Positions 10,762 through 24,367 are shown, counted from the stretch's first letter. The stretch is 64,000 nt of DNA from Melanopsichium pennsylvanicum (GCA_900208305.1 OAPG01000015.1:310001-374000), one strand, 5' to 3'. Notes: generated from the sequence alone by a model not told the origin. Made by a program: numbers and translations.

Positions 10762-12612
10762 ATGGCGCCGTCGCAACCACCCAAATCAGCATCGAGGCTA
10801 GCTCGGCCAGCAGCACGATACCGTCCCGGCAAAGCGCCGCTGGGAGCCTCCCTCGACGACTACTCTGATTCTGATGAATCTGACAGCGGCCATAATCACA
10901 ATGCGAAGCCGGACGAAGGGGTATCCGGCGTGAAAGACCTTTCTTCGGGCACGAAAGCGCTGCTTCATTCTGGCGCTGCGAGAAAAGGTGCTGCGATAGT
11001 GATCAGTGACGCTAGCGCTGGAGGTAAAAGGCTGGATCTGCGGTTGAACGCCCCAATACAAGCAGTAAAGGGGAAAGAGGAGGATTCGTCCGAATACGAG
11101 ACGGACACAGGCTCTGAGGAAGAGGATATAGCGAAACCGGTCTTTCGAAAGCCCGGGACAGCAGGACCGCCACCACCACCAGCAGCAGCTAAACCACAGC
11201 ACCATGTAACAGCAGACAGTGGGAGCTCAGAATATGAAACCGACTCGTCATCTGAAGAGTCGTCCGAAGAAGATGCTCCTCAACCCCTCCTCAAGCCTGT
11301 ATTCAAACCGAAAGCAGCGCGAACAACCATCTCTGCCGCCATCACTGATACCCAAATAATCGAACCCGATCCTGAAACTAAAGCCGAGCTCGAAGCAGCT
11401 GCAAGAAGAAAAGAAGCGCACGATCTTGCCGAGGCAACGATTCAACGCTCGCTTGCTGAAAGAAAGCACTCCGAACTCTCATCTGTGGAGGTAGATGACA
11501 CTGATGGTCTTGATGCTGAAGCCGAATTTGCCGCTTGGCGTGAACGCGAACTTGCGCGCCTTAAACGTGATCACGATGCCATCCAACAAAAACTCCAAGA
11601 GCAACGTGAACTGGAATGTTTCAAATCGCTTCCCGAAAGCGAGAAAGAAAGATTGGGAAGGGAGCGAGCAGCGCAACAAAGAGCGGAAAAGAAAGAACAA
11701 AGAGGACAGCCAGGGTTCATGCAGAAGTACTATCACAAGGGATCGTTCTTTCAAGATATGGATATTTGGAATAGGGATTTTACCGAAAAGACGGAAAAGG
11801 ATGTGGATGTAAGAGCACTGCCGAAAATAATGCAGGTCAGGGGAGGTCAGATAGGTGTAAAGGGAAGGAGCAAATGGACGCACTTGGCGAATGAGGATAC
11901 GTCAAAAGCGCAATTCAAGCTTGATGTGCCTACGACGGGACAAAAGGAGAGAGGATGTTTCACTTGTGGTGGTCCTCATTTAAAAAAGGACTGTCCAGTG
12001 ATGAGTGGTGGGGATCCAAGTGGGAGTGGAAGCGGAGCGAACAGAGCACAAGTTGAGGAGGGGAATCGAAGATGGGGAAAGAGGGCAGAAGATGAAAAGA
12101 AGCCTCGGTCAAAAAGAGATTCAAAACAAGATAGGAGCCCAAGTCCAAGACGAGATTCGAGCAGATATGGCAGGTATGATGATATTGAAGGCTCAAGGGC
12201 TTCAAGGGATCGATACGGAGATCATGACTCTTCTCGTGGGGATAAAAATTTGCGATCGAGGTATGATAGAGAGCATCGCAAACATCATCAATCATCATCC
12301 AATTCCCATCAGGACGGTCGCGAGCATGCTCGCCGTCATCGTTCTCATCGTGAAGATGAACATAGGAGAAACCGTCATCGAAGTCACCGCGATGATTCCG
12401 AACATGACCGTGATCAGCATGGCTCCAGATCAGATCGGCACGACTCGGACGATCACAAGCGACGCCATCGGGATGATGACACAAGGCATCGACACAGACA
12501 TGGAGATGATGCGCGGGACCAAGACAAGCGGCGTGATAGGGAACATCGACATCAAAGCAGCGCAAGCCGAGGCGAAGAATCGGATCGCAAACATTTGAGC
12601 ATTAGAGCATGA
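10762..12612 (+). CDS. MFAP1-like spliceosomal protein with CCHC knuckle and RS/RD-like tail
   Basis: Single-exon gene for a 616-residue nuclear protein. The N-terminal third is acidic and carries two SSEYETD motifs, typical of the MFAP1 family. Residues about 190-385 match the MFAP1 C-terminal domain, with the characteristic GQPGFMQKYYHKGSFFQD and a KWTHLANEDTS ending. MFAP1 is known as a component of the activated spliceosome (B complex) needed for pre-mRNA splicing. After this domain comes a small zinc knuckle, C399-X2-C402-X3-H406-X4-C411, and then about 200 residues rich in Arg, His, Asp and Ser like an SR-type tail. The animal proteins I know end soon after the MFAP1 domain, so the knuckle and tail look like an added RNA-binding extension. 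The ATG at 10762 is the natural start. Confidence 0.85.
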   Translation: MAPSQPPKSASRLARPAARYRPGKAPLGASLDDYSDSDESDSGHNHNAKPDEGVSGVKDLSSGTKALLHSGAARKGAAIVISDASAGGKRLDLRLNAPIQAVKGKEEDSSEYETDTGSEEEDIAKPVFRKPGTAGPPPPPAAAKPQHHVTADSGSSEYETDSSSEESSEEDAPQPLLKPVFKPKAARTTISAAITDTQIIEPDPETKAELEAAARRKEAHDLAEATIQRSLAERKHSELSSVEVDDTDGLDAEAEFAAWRERELARLKRDHDAIQQKLQEQRELECFKSLPESEKERLGRERAAQQRAEKKEQRGQPGFMQKYYHKGSFFQDMDIWNRDFTEKTEKDVDVRALPKIMQVRGGQIGVKGRSKWTHLANEDTSKAQFKLDVPTTGQKERGCFTCGGPHLKKDCPVMSGGDPSGSGSGANRAQVEEGNRRWGKRAEDEKKPRSKRDSKQDRSPSPRRDSSRYGRYDDIEGSRASRDRYGDHDSSRGDKNLRSRYDREHRKHHQSSSNSHQDGREHARRHRSHREDEHRRNRHRSHRDDSEHDRDQHGSRSDRHDSDDHKRRHRDDDTRHRHRHGDDARDQDKRRDREHRHQSSASRGEESDRKHLSIRA

Positions 12613-12690
12613 TCTCACCCTTCTCGACCTTCTAGACCTGCGTACGAACATAGGAACATATCTCTACGCTATGCGAACCCTGTTTTGCGG

Positions 12691-12730
<40 letters not shown>

Positions 12731-13057
12731 CACAAAATTGATGCAATTGCATGCCTCTTCGACCGCAAACATGACGGCAGCGTAAGTGAGAAATGTCCTC
12801 TTGTGACTACGTGTTTTCACAAAGACAGGGATGATGAAAGCCGAGCAATTTAATCCGAGTTATGATAAGCTTGAGAGAGGAAAAAAAAAACGGAAAGAAT
12901 GAAACATGAAAGTGAAGCCATCTGCATCGTTGGAAAAGGTATCAATTAGGGAACAGGGCTTTGAATCCCTACACTATGTGCCTCGTTGTTATGACAGAAG
13001 GTGCAGGAATATGGGTACAGCCACTTCGGGGTGAGTGGTAGTCTTGTGAAAGAGCTG
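12613..13057. other. Convergent 3' spacer with A38 run
   Basis: This spacer lies between the 3' ends of the MFAP1-like gene and YPT7. It holds a homopolymer of 38 A (12691-12728) and a shorter A run near 12882. Polyadenylation of both mRNAs is expected here. I see no gene. Confidence 0.7.
12691..12728 (+). repeat. Homopolymer of 38 adenines
   Basis: An uninterrupted A tract starts 78 bases after the MFAP1-like stop codon. It could be a genomic microsatellite, a retroposed poly(A) tail, or an assembly-length artefact. No truncated cDNA-like sequence is visible before it. Confidence 0.9.
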
Positions 13058-14412
<1,355 letters not shown>

Positions 14413-15241
14413 ATGGCTGTGCACGCTTCAACGGCATCATCGTGGCATCAAGCTATCTACCTTCGTTTACAAGAGCGCGATGCTCTCGAAAAACAGCACG
14501 ACGATCTAATTGGACACTGTAAGTCAGCTCTTCCTCCTACTGACTTTGTCAAGCGTAGACATTGATCGGCCCCGCATCCTTTCGTCCATCTGATCAGACC
14601 GCAAGCTAGCGCATCAAACACGAGTCTTGAAGCAGCGCAACATGGCGTTTCTCAGTGCGGCAACATCCTCCCACGCCTCAGCGTCTGGGGATACGACTGG
14701 CTCCCCCGACCGCTCTTCCTCATCCTCCGCTGGTGGCGCACCCAACGCCGTCCAAGCAGCATATATCCGCTCGCTTGAGCAACAACTCAACTCGCTGCGC
14801 CAAGAAGTAACCACGCTGTACAAGACTCAAGGCCAAAACGCCCAGCGGCTCCTCCTCATGTCCGAATCTCATCGAGAAAAGGAGCAAGAGGCACACCACC
14901 AATCCGAAGCACTGGCAAAGCTCCAACTTGAATACGAAAAGCTCAAGCGCCAAGCAGATGACTTGGGTCATGCGCTTGGAGAAAAGGACAAAGGCATCCA
15001 GATCCTTCAGGATGAATTGACAACATTGAGTCTGGAGTTGAGCCAGATTGAAGCAAGGAATGAGAATTTGAAGAAGGACAATGCCAATTTATTGCAAAGG
15101 TGGCTGGACAGGATGAACGAGGAGGCAGACAAGATGAACGATGGCACAATGTGGCTGGAGGAGGTTAGAAAGCGGAGACAGAGTTCCGCCAATCCTGAGG
15201 CGTTCAATCCGGATGAGAAACAAGACACGAGCTCAGCATAG
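14413..15241 (+). CDS. ATG16: Autophagy protein Atg16
   Basis: Two exons, 14413-14518 and 14598-15241, with a 79-nt GTAAGT...CAG intron. They encode 249 residues. The N-terminus (W11, then RLQERDALE at about 18-26) matches the Atg5-binding helix of Atg16, and the splice restores a continuous YRKLAHQTRVLKQRN. A Ser-rich linker (about residues 55-75) is followed by a long coiled coil to about residue 220. The end of the coil, LLQRWLDRMNEEADKMN, is typical of fungal Atg16. The protein has no WD40 repeats, as in yeast. Atg16 dimers hold the Atg12-Atg5 conjugate at the phagophore to drive Atg8 lipidation. The start ATG lies 645 bp from the divergent YPT7 start. Confidence 0.93.
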
Positions 15242-15765
15242 AATCCACTTTTTTTTGCAAAGCGTCCGTTTGGACTAGCAATGATACCCAACACCAAATT
15301 GTATTGCGAGACTGTCTCTAGAATTGTGCGCTATGTTCGGCTGAGCAAGCGTCACATGTGCCAAGCCACAGCCAGCCTGATCAGGTTGCTAGAGTAGGTG
15401 CCATTGTACACGCTCGAGGCTGTGTCGCGTGTGATGCAGCGTTGAGCTTCGGATGACAAAGTACGGAATCCGAAATTCACATTAGTACCCACACAACCAA
15501 GTCGAGGCTTTCTTTTTATTGTCGTGTTCTGCTGCGTTTTCTTGTTATGGTCTTAGCGACTCAGTTCAACCTTGACTTTCGGTCACTCTACCATCGTAGC
15601 CCTTCGATACGGCTCACAAGTGGACAAAAGCGGTAGACGCAGCCAAGGTAGATTGCAACATTCACGTCTGGCCTGCACACCCATTTCGCCCAGCCCCTAC
15701 ATTCAGCCTCATTCGGATCAACATTTCGCGCTTCAACCACACCCAGCACCGCTCGGAAACCAAAG
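15242..15765. other. Spacer between ATG16 and ARP5
   Basis: This tandem spacer must hold the ATG16 terminator and the ARP5 promoter. I see nothing else in it apart from a C-rich leader just before the ARP5 start. Confidence 0.6.
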
Positions 15766-18180
15766 ATGGCACCCGTCGCCGTTAATGACGAAAGGATGCC
15801 TTCATCCTCACAAGCTTCCTCCTCTGAACCGTACCAACCTCTCGATCACGTTCCCATCCACCTCGCGGCAGATTTCCCTAAACCTAAGCCAATTACAAAA
15901 CTCACAAATTACCGCTCTTCCCCTTATTGGCATTCATCCTGCCCCATCATTATCGACAATGGTTCCTCTGAACTCCGAGCCGGCTTCGCCCTCTCTGATC
16001 CTACCATCCCGACATCCTTTCCCTCGAACCCGTTCTTCTATTACGATAGTCTCATCTCCAAGGTCCGAGACAGGAAGAAAAACCTTACGATGGTTCTCGT
16101 AGGTAACGACGTCTACGCCGATGGTCTTTCCCGCTCCTCCATCCGATCTCCCTTCGATAACGATGTCGTTACCGGCTGGGATGCCATGGAAATCATCCTT
16201 GACTACACCTTTTCGAATCTCGGCATCCATACAGATCGAGTCGAGCACCCAATATGTATGACCGAGACGTTATGCAATCCAGCCTACAGCAGGGGGGTGA
16301 TGAATGAGCTCATGTTCGAAGCATACCAGGTGCCATATGTCAACTACGGTGTAGATGCTCTGTTCTCGGCATATCAAAATCACGTCGGCCAAGACTCGCT
16401 CATCGTTTCTTCGGGTCGAAGCAGCACGGTTGTCATCCCCAAGGTCGGTGGAAGGGGGATACTCAACAACTCAAAGCGTCTTGCATGGGGAGGTGCACAG
16501 GCGTCAGACCTCCTTCTCCGATTGACTCAGCTCAAATACCCCGGGTTCCCGGCAAGAGTCACGTCATGGCAAGCACAGCATATGTTAGAAGAACTATGCT
16601 ACGTCTCTTCCGACTATGCTGATGATATACGAGGCTTCTCCATGATGCCTACAAGCCACAAGAGTTACTCACCTTCCAGCTGGACTCTCATGGAGAAAGC
16701 AGACGTCATTATCCAATTCCCCTTCGCTGATGCTCTACCGGAACAAAAGTCGGACGAGGAACTCCAAGCTCAAGCCGAACGACGCAAGGCAGCTGGAGAT
16801 CGGTTGCGCGAACAGACCCGCAAGATGCGATTGGAAAAGATGATGCAAAAGGAAAACGATCTCAAGTACTACCAACAATTAAAGGAATTCAAGGGGAAAG
16901 AGCGTAAAGCCGAGTATCTCAAACGGCTCGAAAACGATGGATTCGACAATGAAGCAGCGCTTGAAAAGATGATCAACAAGATCGAAGGCGCACTCAAAAG
17001 GTTCCGAGCAAAGGAGTTGGGAGAAGAGTATGTGGAAGATGAGAAAACTGAAGAACCCACTTTCCCACTTGTCGATGTGCCTGATGCGGACCTGGACGAA
17101 GAAGGTATCAAGGAGAAACGCAAGCAGCGCCTCATGAAGGCAGGTTACGATGCTCGACTTCGCGCCAAAGCCGAGAAAGCGGAAGAGAAGCGGTTGGAGG
17201 ACGAAGCACTCAAGCGCGATGAGGATGAGCGGATCAACAATCCTCGAGTGTGGTCCGCCAAGATGCGCAAGGAGTACGACGACGCCATCAACCGGATCAA
17301 GGAACGCAAAAGGATGAAAGAGATGCTGTCCGACCGCAAGTCATTGGCGGCTCAACAAAGGATGAAGAACATCACAGCCCTAGCCAGCGACGCTCCTGCA
17401 AGTGGCAGTGCTACACCCACGGGGGTCCGGAAGAGGAAGAAAGCGGGTGGGGATAACGAAGATACATTTGGTGCCAATGATGACGATTGGGCCATCTATA
17501 GAGAGATTCAAAACGCGGATGATTCCGAAGAGGAAGAAGATGCCTACAACAATCTTTCGGCCATCGAGAACCGACTTCTTTCTCTGGATCCTACATTTGG
17601 GCCTGACGATACGTATGCGGCTCGATTGGCAAGGAAGAACCGACTGACGCTGACATTTTTCAACGGTCCAGGTGGTGGTGAGGAGAACTCCATCGCTCAT
17701 TTAGAAACAATCAAAGACGAGGATCCCTCGAAACCCGATACGGACCCTGAAAGCATCAAACGTCAACATCAGCTTCACCTCAACGTGGAGAGGATCCGAG
17801 TACCCGAAGTGCTTTGGCAACCTTCGATTGCAGGATTGGATCAAGCTGGGTTGGACGAGATCTGTTCACACGTTGTTCATTCGTTCGATGCAGATGTGCG
17901 TGCGAGGATGTTGCAAAACATTTTCTGTACTGGCAGACATACGGGTTACAAAGGGTTTGAGCAAAGATTGTACTCGAGTATCAGGGCGGTTCAACCGAGT
18001 AATGTCGTAGTTAAGGTCAAGGGGGCAAACGATAGGAGGTTTGATGCTTGGAAAGGTGCAGCTAGGTGGAGTGTACAGGATAGTCAGACATTTCAAACTA
18101 CTGCTATCTCGAAGCAGGATTATGAAGAAAAGGGAAAGGAGTGGTTCAGAGAGCATCCCTTCAGCGCCAATTGGAAGTGA
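15766..18180 (+). CDS. ARP5: Actin-related protein 5 (INO80 complex)
   Basis: Single-exon gene for an 804-residue nuclear protein. The N-terminal half has the actin fold, with the nucleotide-loop segment DNGSSELRAG from residue 64 and the Arp5-typical PFDNDVVTGWDAMEIILDY segment. A highly charged, probably helical insertion spans about residues 325-590, as known for Arp5. Actin-like sequence resumes around R678 (RVPEVLWQP), followed by GRHTGYKGFEQRL and the C-terminal tryptophan-rich KGAARW segment. Arp5 with Ies6 couples the INO80 motor to nucleosome sliding. The ATG at 15766 begins a leader of normal length. The gene converges on RRP1 with 240 bp between stops. Confidence 0.95.
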   Translation: MAPVAVNDERMPSSSQASSSEPYQPLDHVPIHLAADFPKPKPITKLTNYRSSPYWHSSCPIIIDNGSSELRAGFALSDPTIPTSFPSNPFFYYDSLISKVRDRKKNLTMVLVGNDVYADGLSRSSIRSPFDNDVVTGWDAMEIILDYTFSNLGIHTDRVEHPICMTETLCNPAYSRGVMNELMFEAYQVPYVNYGVDALFSAYQNHVGQDSLIVSSGRSSTVVIPKVGGRGILNNSKRLAWGGAQASDLLLRLTQLKYPGFPARVTSWQAQHMLEELCYVSSDYADDIRGFSMMPTSHKSYSPSSWTLMEKADVIIQFPFADALPEQKSDEELQAQAERRKAAGDRLREQTRKMRLEKMMQKENDLKYYQQLKEFKGKERKAEYLKRLENDGFDNEAALEKMINKIEGALKRFRAKELGEEYVEDEKTEEPTFPLVDVPDADLDEEGIKEKRKQRLMKAGYDARLRAKAEKAEEKRLEDEALKRDEDERINNPRVWSAKMRKEYDDAINRIKERKRMKEMLSDRKSLAAQQRMKNITALASDAPASGSATPTGVRKRKKAGGDNEDTFGANDDDWAIYREIQNADDSEEEEDAYNNLSAIENRLLSLDPTFGPDDTYAARLARKNRLTLTFFNGPGGGEENSIAHLETIKDEDPSKPDTDPESIKRQHQLHLNVERIRVPEVLWQPSIAGLDQAGLDEICSHVVHSFDADVRARMLQNIFCTGRHTGYKGFEQRLYSSIRAVQPSNVVVKVKGANDRRFDAWKGAARWSVQDSQTFQTTAISKQDYEEKGKEWFREHPFSANWK

Positions 18181-18420
18181 TGGATGGAAAGTAAAGCACA
18201 CTTACTCTCAAAAGCAAAGTTTGCAATTCAGCTTCATTCGACACCAGTCAGCGGAAAGGATCGGGTTTTGCGGGAACACGTACCACACTCACACCCGATA
18301 AGGATGACCATAAAGGTGATATGTCGGTTTGAAAAGTGTCTCGGCTGAAAGAAATTGTGCATCTTGCGTGATGCTATGAAATGATCCTAAAAGCTACCTG
18401 AATATGAAAATGCCGTGGAT

Positions 18421-20034
<1,614 letters not shown>

Positions 20035-20458
20035 ACTGAGTCCAGAATGAATGTGAAACAGTCAAGAAGGTCGAATATTTGGTTTCCGGCGGAAGTCTAC
20101 CTAGTGGTATTGAAGGGTACAGAGAAAGGAAGCGTAGTGTAATGGCCGTTCAGAAGAAATCTCAACAAAGTCCAGATTGGAAGAGAGCTGCTCGCAAACA
20201 AATTTCCGCATCTTCTAAAAATTTAGGCATCTGGGACCCTGTCTGATTTAACATGCTTACATAACCAACAAATACACTCAGCAAAACTGTTCCTTGGATT
20301 CTTCGTTCACATTTTGTGCGCACAATGTCACAAATTATACTGTACAGCACATATAGGCAGTCGTCATTGGATTGGAGCATGTAGTCGAGTGATTGCGACA
20401 AAAAGACAACTCTTTTGCCCATTTGCGACTTCGGCCACATTTCAAATAAGGGCAAGCC
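20035..20458. other. Spacer between RRP1 and the GTPBP1-like gene
   Basis: Both flanking genes are on the minus strand, so this holds the RRP1 promoter and the 3' end of the GTPase gene. A 97-codon frame on the minus strand here has no recognisable domain and I do not call it. Confidence 0.6.
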
Positions 20459-22408
20459 TTACTTGACTCCAAGAGCAGGCGCCGTATGCGTGGCAGCTGG
20501 CACGTTGGCCGGTGGTGCGCTCTGCATCTGGCCACCGCCTAATGGTCCAATCTGACCCACAGCTCGAACCACACCGATCAACTTGGTCTTTCCCTCTCGC
20601 GTGATCAACTTCATCCCTGGCTTAACATACTCTGGATATCGGATGAACTGCAATCTCAGTTTGGCCCTATCACCTGTCCTGACCACTGGCTTGCCACCTG
20701 CCGCGTCACCAGGTCCAGGGTTGATCGTCGGCTTGCCATCGAGCTTCGCAATACCTACGATGCGTACAGTCTGTCGAATCGAAGCTGCGTGCAGAACCAT
20801 ACAACTACCCACCGACAGTGTGGTCGAGTGATAGAGGCAGAGGATCTCTGCGTCAAACTCCATGTACGATTTGGGGGCGACCTCGGTGCGCGCAACCATG
20901 ACCATTCCCTTTCGTACCTGGTTTCGGCGGATTTTCTTAAGTGCAAAACTAACACTCTGGCCTGCGGTCGCACCATCGACATTCACACGCTTGCGCTGAA
21001 TACTGCGGATGGATGTGGTGACAAATTGACCAAGGCTATCGGGACCCAGCAAGGCGCTATCGCCGACTCTACAGCTTCCTGCCAACACAACGCCGGAAAC
21101 CACAGTGCCGACGAATGGCACAGAGAAGATGTCGGAGATCTGAAACTCGAACGGCTGACCCACTTGAAACTTGGCTGCGCCAGCCTGCGGAAGGATGTTG
21201 AGGAAGTTCCTCAATAGGTCCAAATTCAGGCCGGTGACGTTGGAAATCTGGAAGATGGGACAGATACGTTCGGTCTCGAGTCTGAGTGCAGATTCAACCA
21301 CTTGTCCCATGTCGTTGACAAAGACGGGAGCCTTACGGCAGCCGGGGGATTTGAGGATCTTGGCGAGCTGCTTCAACGTCGATTCGAGAACGTGAGCCGG
21401 GGTCATGTCGATTTTTGTTATGCACACGATCACCGGAACGGAAAGGGCCAGTGCGATACCCAGGTGCTCCTTTGACATGCCGATCAACCCTGCATTGGCT
21501 CCAACCATCAGCATGACGAAATCCGGGAGACATCCAGTCATACCGAATACGGTCGTCTTAAGGTATCGTTCGTGTCCAGCGAGATCGATGAATGAGATCA
21601 CTTTGCTGGACTTGGCGCAGACATCCTCCCAACTCATTTTCCTACCCGGCTCCTGCCCCGGTCCAGCAGCGTTGTGGACTGGTTTGCCCTTCGAATCGAA
21701 TCCCATGATCTCCATACCAACAGACGAAGTTCGGCCAGACTCGACCTCGTGCTTGTGCCTAAACAGGTTCACACGAGCTTTGCCTCTACCGTCATCGAGC
21801 CCACCTTTGGTGAGGACACCGAGCATGGTTGACTTGCCCGCGTCGACATTGCCAATGACTGCAATGCGCAGCTCAACGAGCTCTTCGGCCCCGGCGGGAA
21901 TCCTGCGGATGAGAATATGGGCTGACTTGCTGCCATCCTCAGTGGACTGCTCGTGCAGGACGGTCGCGTCTGCGTCGGAGAGGTTCGACGCTTTGATGAC
22001 GTTGGAGGTCGCTATTGAGAGCTCTTCATCGGTATAGGCGATTCGCTGGGATTCATCGGGTCCCGGAGCCCCTATCTGCAGAACAAACTCTCCTCCTTCG
22101 TATGCGACTCTATCGGCAACATATTTGACCAACCCCTTGGCTCGAGGAACAGGTGCGGCTGGTGCAGCATTTTCAGCGTGAGCAGGGTTGTCTGCATCCT
22201 TTGCGTCTTCGTTCGCTGGGGGTGACATTACTGCTGCGGCGATAGCAGCACTTTCATCAATAGGTTCCAGAAGAAGCTTCTTGAGATCAGCTGCGGATGA
22301 TGCTCGAGGGTTGGATGCCGATGTTTTAAGAGAGATGGACTGAAGATTGGCAGTGAGGGCATCTATTGTCGGACCCTTCTTCTGTGGCGCAGGAGCAGTT
22401 GCGGACAT
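20459..22408 (-). CDS. GTPBP1/GTPBP2-type translational GTPase
   Basis: Single-exon gene for a 649-residue cytosolic GTPase of the GP-1 branch of the EF-Tu/eEF1A superfamily. G motifs are intact: P-loop GNVDAGKST from G186, DLAGHER from D275, and TKID at 331-334. The switch region RTSSVGMEIMGFD and the KTTVFGMTG segment after G3 are characteristic of GTPBP1 rather than eEF1A. Two beta-barrel domains follow (about residues 415-620), as in elongation factors. The N-terminal 90 residues are Ala/Ser-rich and low-complexity. Animal GTPBP1/2 are linked to rescue of stalled ribosomes and to exosome-mediated mRNA decay; a similar role here is inferred. The start ATG is at 22408. Confidence 0.92.
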   Translation of the reverse strand: MSATAPAPQKKGPTIDALTANLQSISLKTSASNPRASSAADLKKLLLEPIDESAAIAAAVMSPPANEDAKDADNPAHAENAAPAAPVPRAKGLVKYVADRVAYEGGEFVLQIGAPGPDESQRIAYTDEELSIATSNVIKASNLSDADATVLHEQSTEDGSKSAHILIRRIPAGAEELVELRIAVIGNVDAGKSTMLGVLTKGGLDDGRGKARVNLFRHKHEVESGRTSSVGMEIMGFDSKGKPVHNAAGPGQEPGRKMSWEDVCAKSSKVISFIDLAGHERYLKTTVFGMTGCLPDFVMLMVGANAGLIGMSKEHLGIALALSVPVIVCITKIDMTPAHVLESTLKQLAKILKSPGCRKAPVFVNDMGQVVESALRLETERICPIFQISNVTGLNLDLLRNFLNILPQAGAAKFQVGQPFEFQISDIFSVPFVGTVVSGVVLAGSCRVGDSALLGPDSLGQFVTTSIRSIQRKRVNVDGATAGQSVSFALKKIRRNQVRKGMVMVARTEVAPKSYMEFDAEILCLYHSTTLSVGSCMVLHAASIRQTVRIVGIAKLDGKPTINPGPGDAAGGKPVVRTGDRAKLRLQFIRYPEYVKPGMKLITREGKTKLIGVVRAVGQIGPLGGGQMQSAPPANVPAATHTAPALGVK

Positions 22409-23420
22409 GTTGGCGACGTTGAGAGATTAACACTTGGTGACGTTGCGCGATTGGACACGCGCGTGGTGAGCGATGACTTGTCGTGAGACGCGCAAAAAAC
22501 ACCTTCAAGACTGTAACGAGGCTTGAGTATGTGTATGCGGCGTTGGTAGGGACACCGACCCCTAGAGAGTTCAAGATGGTTTCGCTGCCAATGACTTGCT
22601 TTTGGATATCGGAACGAATTTGCTTGAGGCCTAGCTGAGTCGGAAGTAAATTTACTTGCAGAGTAGAATCCTCTTACTAAATAAAGAGGAAGAGTGAAAG
22701 AGAGAGACGAGAGATGACTCGAAAGCTAGAGCGGTGAGTGCAAAGAGGAGTTGGATGGTCTGAAGAGAACCCGCCTTTCCCGCCTTTCGGATTGCGATGC
22801 TGAAGGGAAATGAGCTGGGATGAAGCGATCAATACGATTGAGGCAAGCCTGCCTGGATATTTGGATGAGCTCGACAAGGGAGTGGCGAGAAGTAAAAGGT
22901 TTCGATGCGGACATGTCGATACGTTTTAACCGGAGCCGGCGAAATTGGCTTTGGCAGCTCGACTCGCCACCAAGTATGCGCTCAGCCTTGACCCTTTTGA
23001 TTGACACTTGATGCTGTAAGACGGCGAGTGTGGAGCTGCTGCTGCGACTCAACGCGACTGCAGCGAAATTACACCTTAAGTTTCCCTGCATCAATTTCCA
23101 CAGAGAGCCGGGCGTTGCTGCAGGCTCACGTTGGGGTGCATTGCAGCGTAGAGGCTCGCTCACCTTTGTTTTTCGCCGGTGGTCAAGGCGGAGCGGGGTT
23201 GCTCCCGGCAATGTCTGTCGGGAGTCACGAGTCATGACCCGTTCAAATACAGTAAATTACAGTACAGTTTACGGTACCTCCGACAGCGTGTGATCTTGAA
23301 CCTTATCCACTCGGGCCTGCCCTTCTCACGCAGCTTGAGATTTTCTGGTCGCTGAGCGTAGAGTTAGTGTGATAGCTTCGATGCGTGGTTGAACTGTGGG
23401 GACGACTCGACTGGCTCTTT

Positions 23421-23464
23421 AAGTTAGCTTGGACTGACTTAGAAGTTAGCTTGGGTCAACTTAG
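23421..23464. repeat. 22-bp imperfect tandem repeat, two copies
   Basis: Two adjacent 22-bp units beginning AAGTTAGCTTGG and ending ACTTAG. They differ only in the four central bases. No function is suggested. Confidence 0.75.
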
Positions 23465-24188
23465 ACTGAGCTCGCTGGACGGTAAGCTTCACATCTTTTT
23501 CACCGTCCCGCTGTCGAATTGGACCGAGAGAGCCGAAGTGTAGCCCAGGTCAGCGGTGTCGTAGGAAGACCTCCAACTGCTGAAGAGCAAGCGATGAAAG
23601 AGAGTCTTTGGTTCGAGCCGGTCAACAGAAAGTTAGCAAGGGCCAGCTCAGCCTTCCATAGCTATCGTGAGCGTGGACCATGCGACTCTGTGCTCTAACC
23701 CTGGTAAGACACGCTAATCGTCGTTCTGACAATCGACACCTCTCGATCTAACCTATACAGTACAGAATCGAATCGAGCAGCGGTGGAGTATTTCAGCTCA
23801 TCGTGCGCGAGGTGGATTTGTGCTGCTATCCAGATGACCTCGGATGCAAGCCTTGGGAGGCTTCGGACGATCAGCCATGATTTCCATGTAAAAAAATGCA
23901 TCAACCGCACATCGTACACGCTCGAGCATGACGAGCAGTTTATTCTGCCTTGAGCCGTAATGCTTGTCTCGAGACAGCAACTTGGATCAAGGGAGACACA
24001 CGAAGCTGTAGTTCTGCCAAGATTCGAGATCAGACAAAAAAAGATTGAAATGTCTCAGCTGGAAAATGGGAGTAATTATTGGAGGCTTGGAAATTTCAAG
24101 ACTCTGTCTCTTTCGCAAACGCAGTATATCGTTCGCGAAATGACGCTTCCATGAATCAGCACTGCACCAAGTGTCACTCCAAATTGAC

Positions 24189-24351
24189 TGGTTATTAAAG
24201 TTGAAGGTTGTTATTCTTGGTTCTTATTTGCTTGATTTTTCTGACTATTTACATGCTGAATCTTCGGGTTTATATACCTTCGTCGCGGCCCCCAAAATTC
24301 GGCAAAGACAGGGTAATCTTGTCAAGTATCGTTCGCTATACACGTATTACA
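24189..24351 (-). mobile_element. Candidate solo LTR, minus strand
   Basis: Read on the minus strand, the segment begins TGTAATACG, has a good TATA box (TATATAAACCC, plus-strand 24267-24277) and ends in AATAACCA. TG...CA ends, a promoter and a length of about 160 bp fit a small retrotransposon LTR. It is more AT-rich than its surroundings. I found no clear target-site duplication, no second copy and no internal coding region, so the call and both ends are tentative. Confidence 0.3.
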
Positions 24352-24367
24352 ATATTTCCCTCTTATT

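Noticed and set aside
12005..12598. Plus-strand 197-codon frame inside the MFAP1-like tail
   Set aside because: Overlaps the Arg/Asp-rich tail in another frame; low-complexity shadow.
20162..20455. 97-codon minus-strand frame after the GTPBP1-like gene
   Set aside because: No domain, poor composition for a gene, and it lies in the expected 3' UTR and promoter spacer.
23609..23621. GGTTCGAGCC, resembling a tRNA B box
   Set aside because: No T-stem pairing and no tRNA arms around it.
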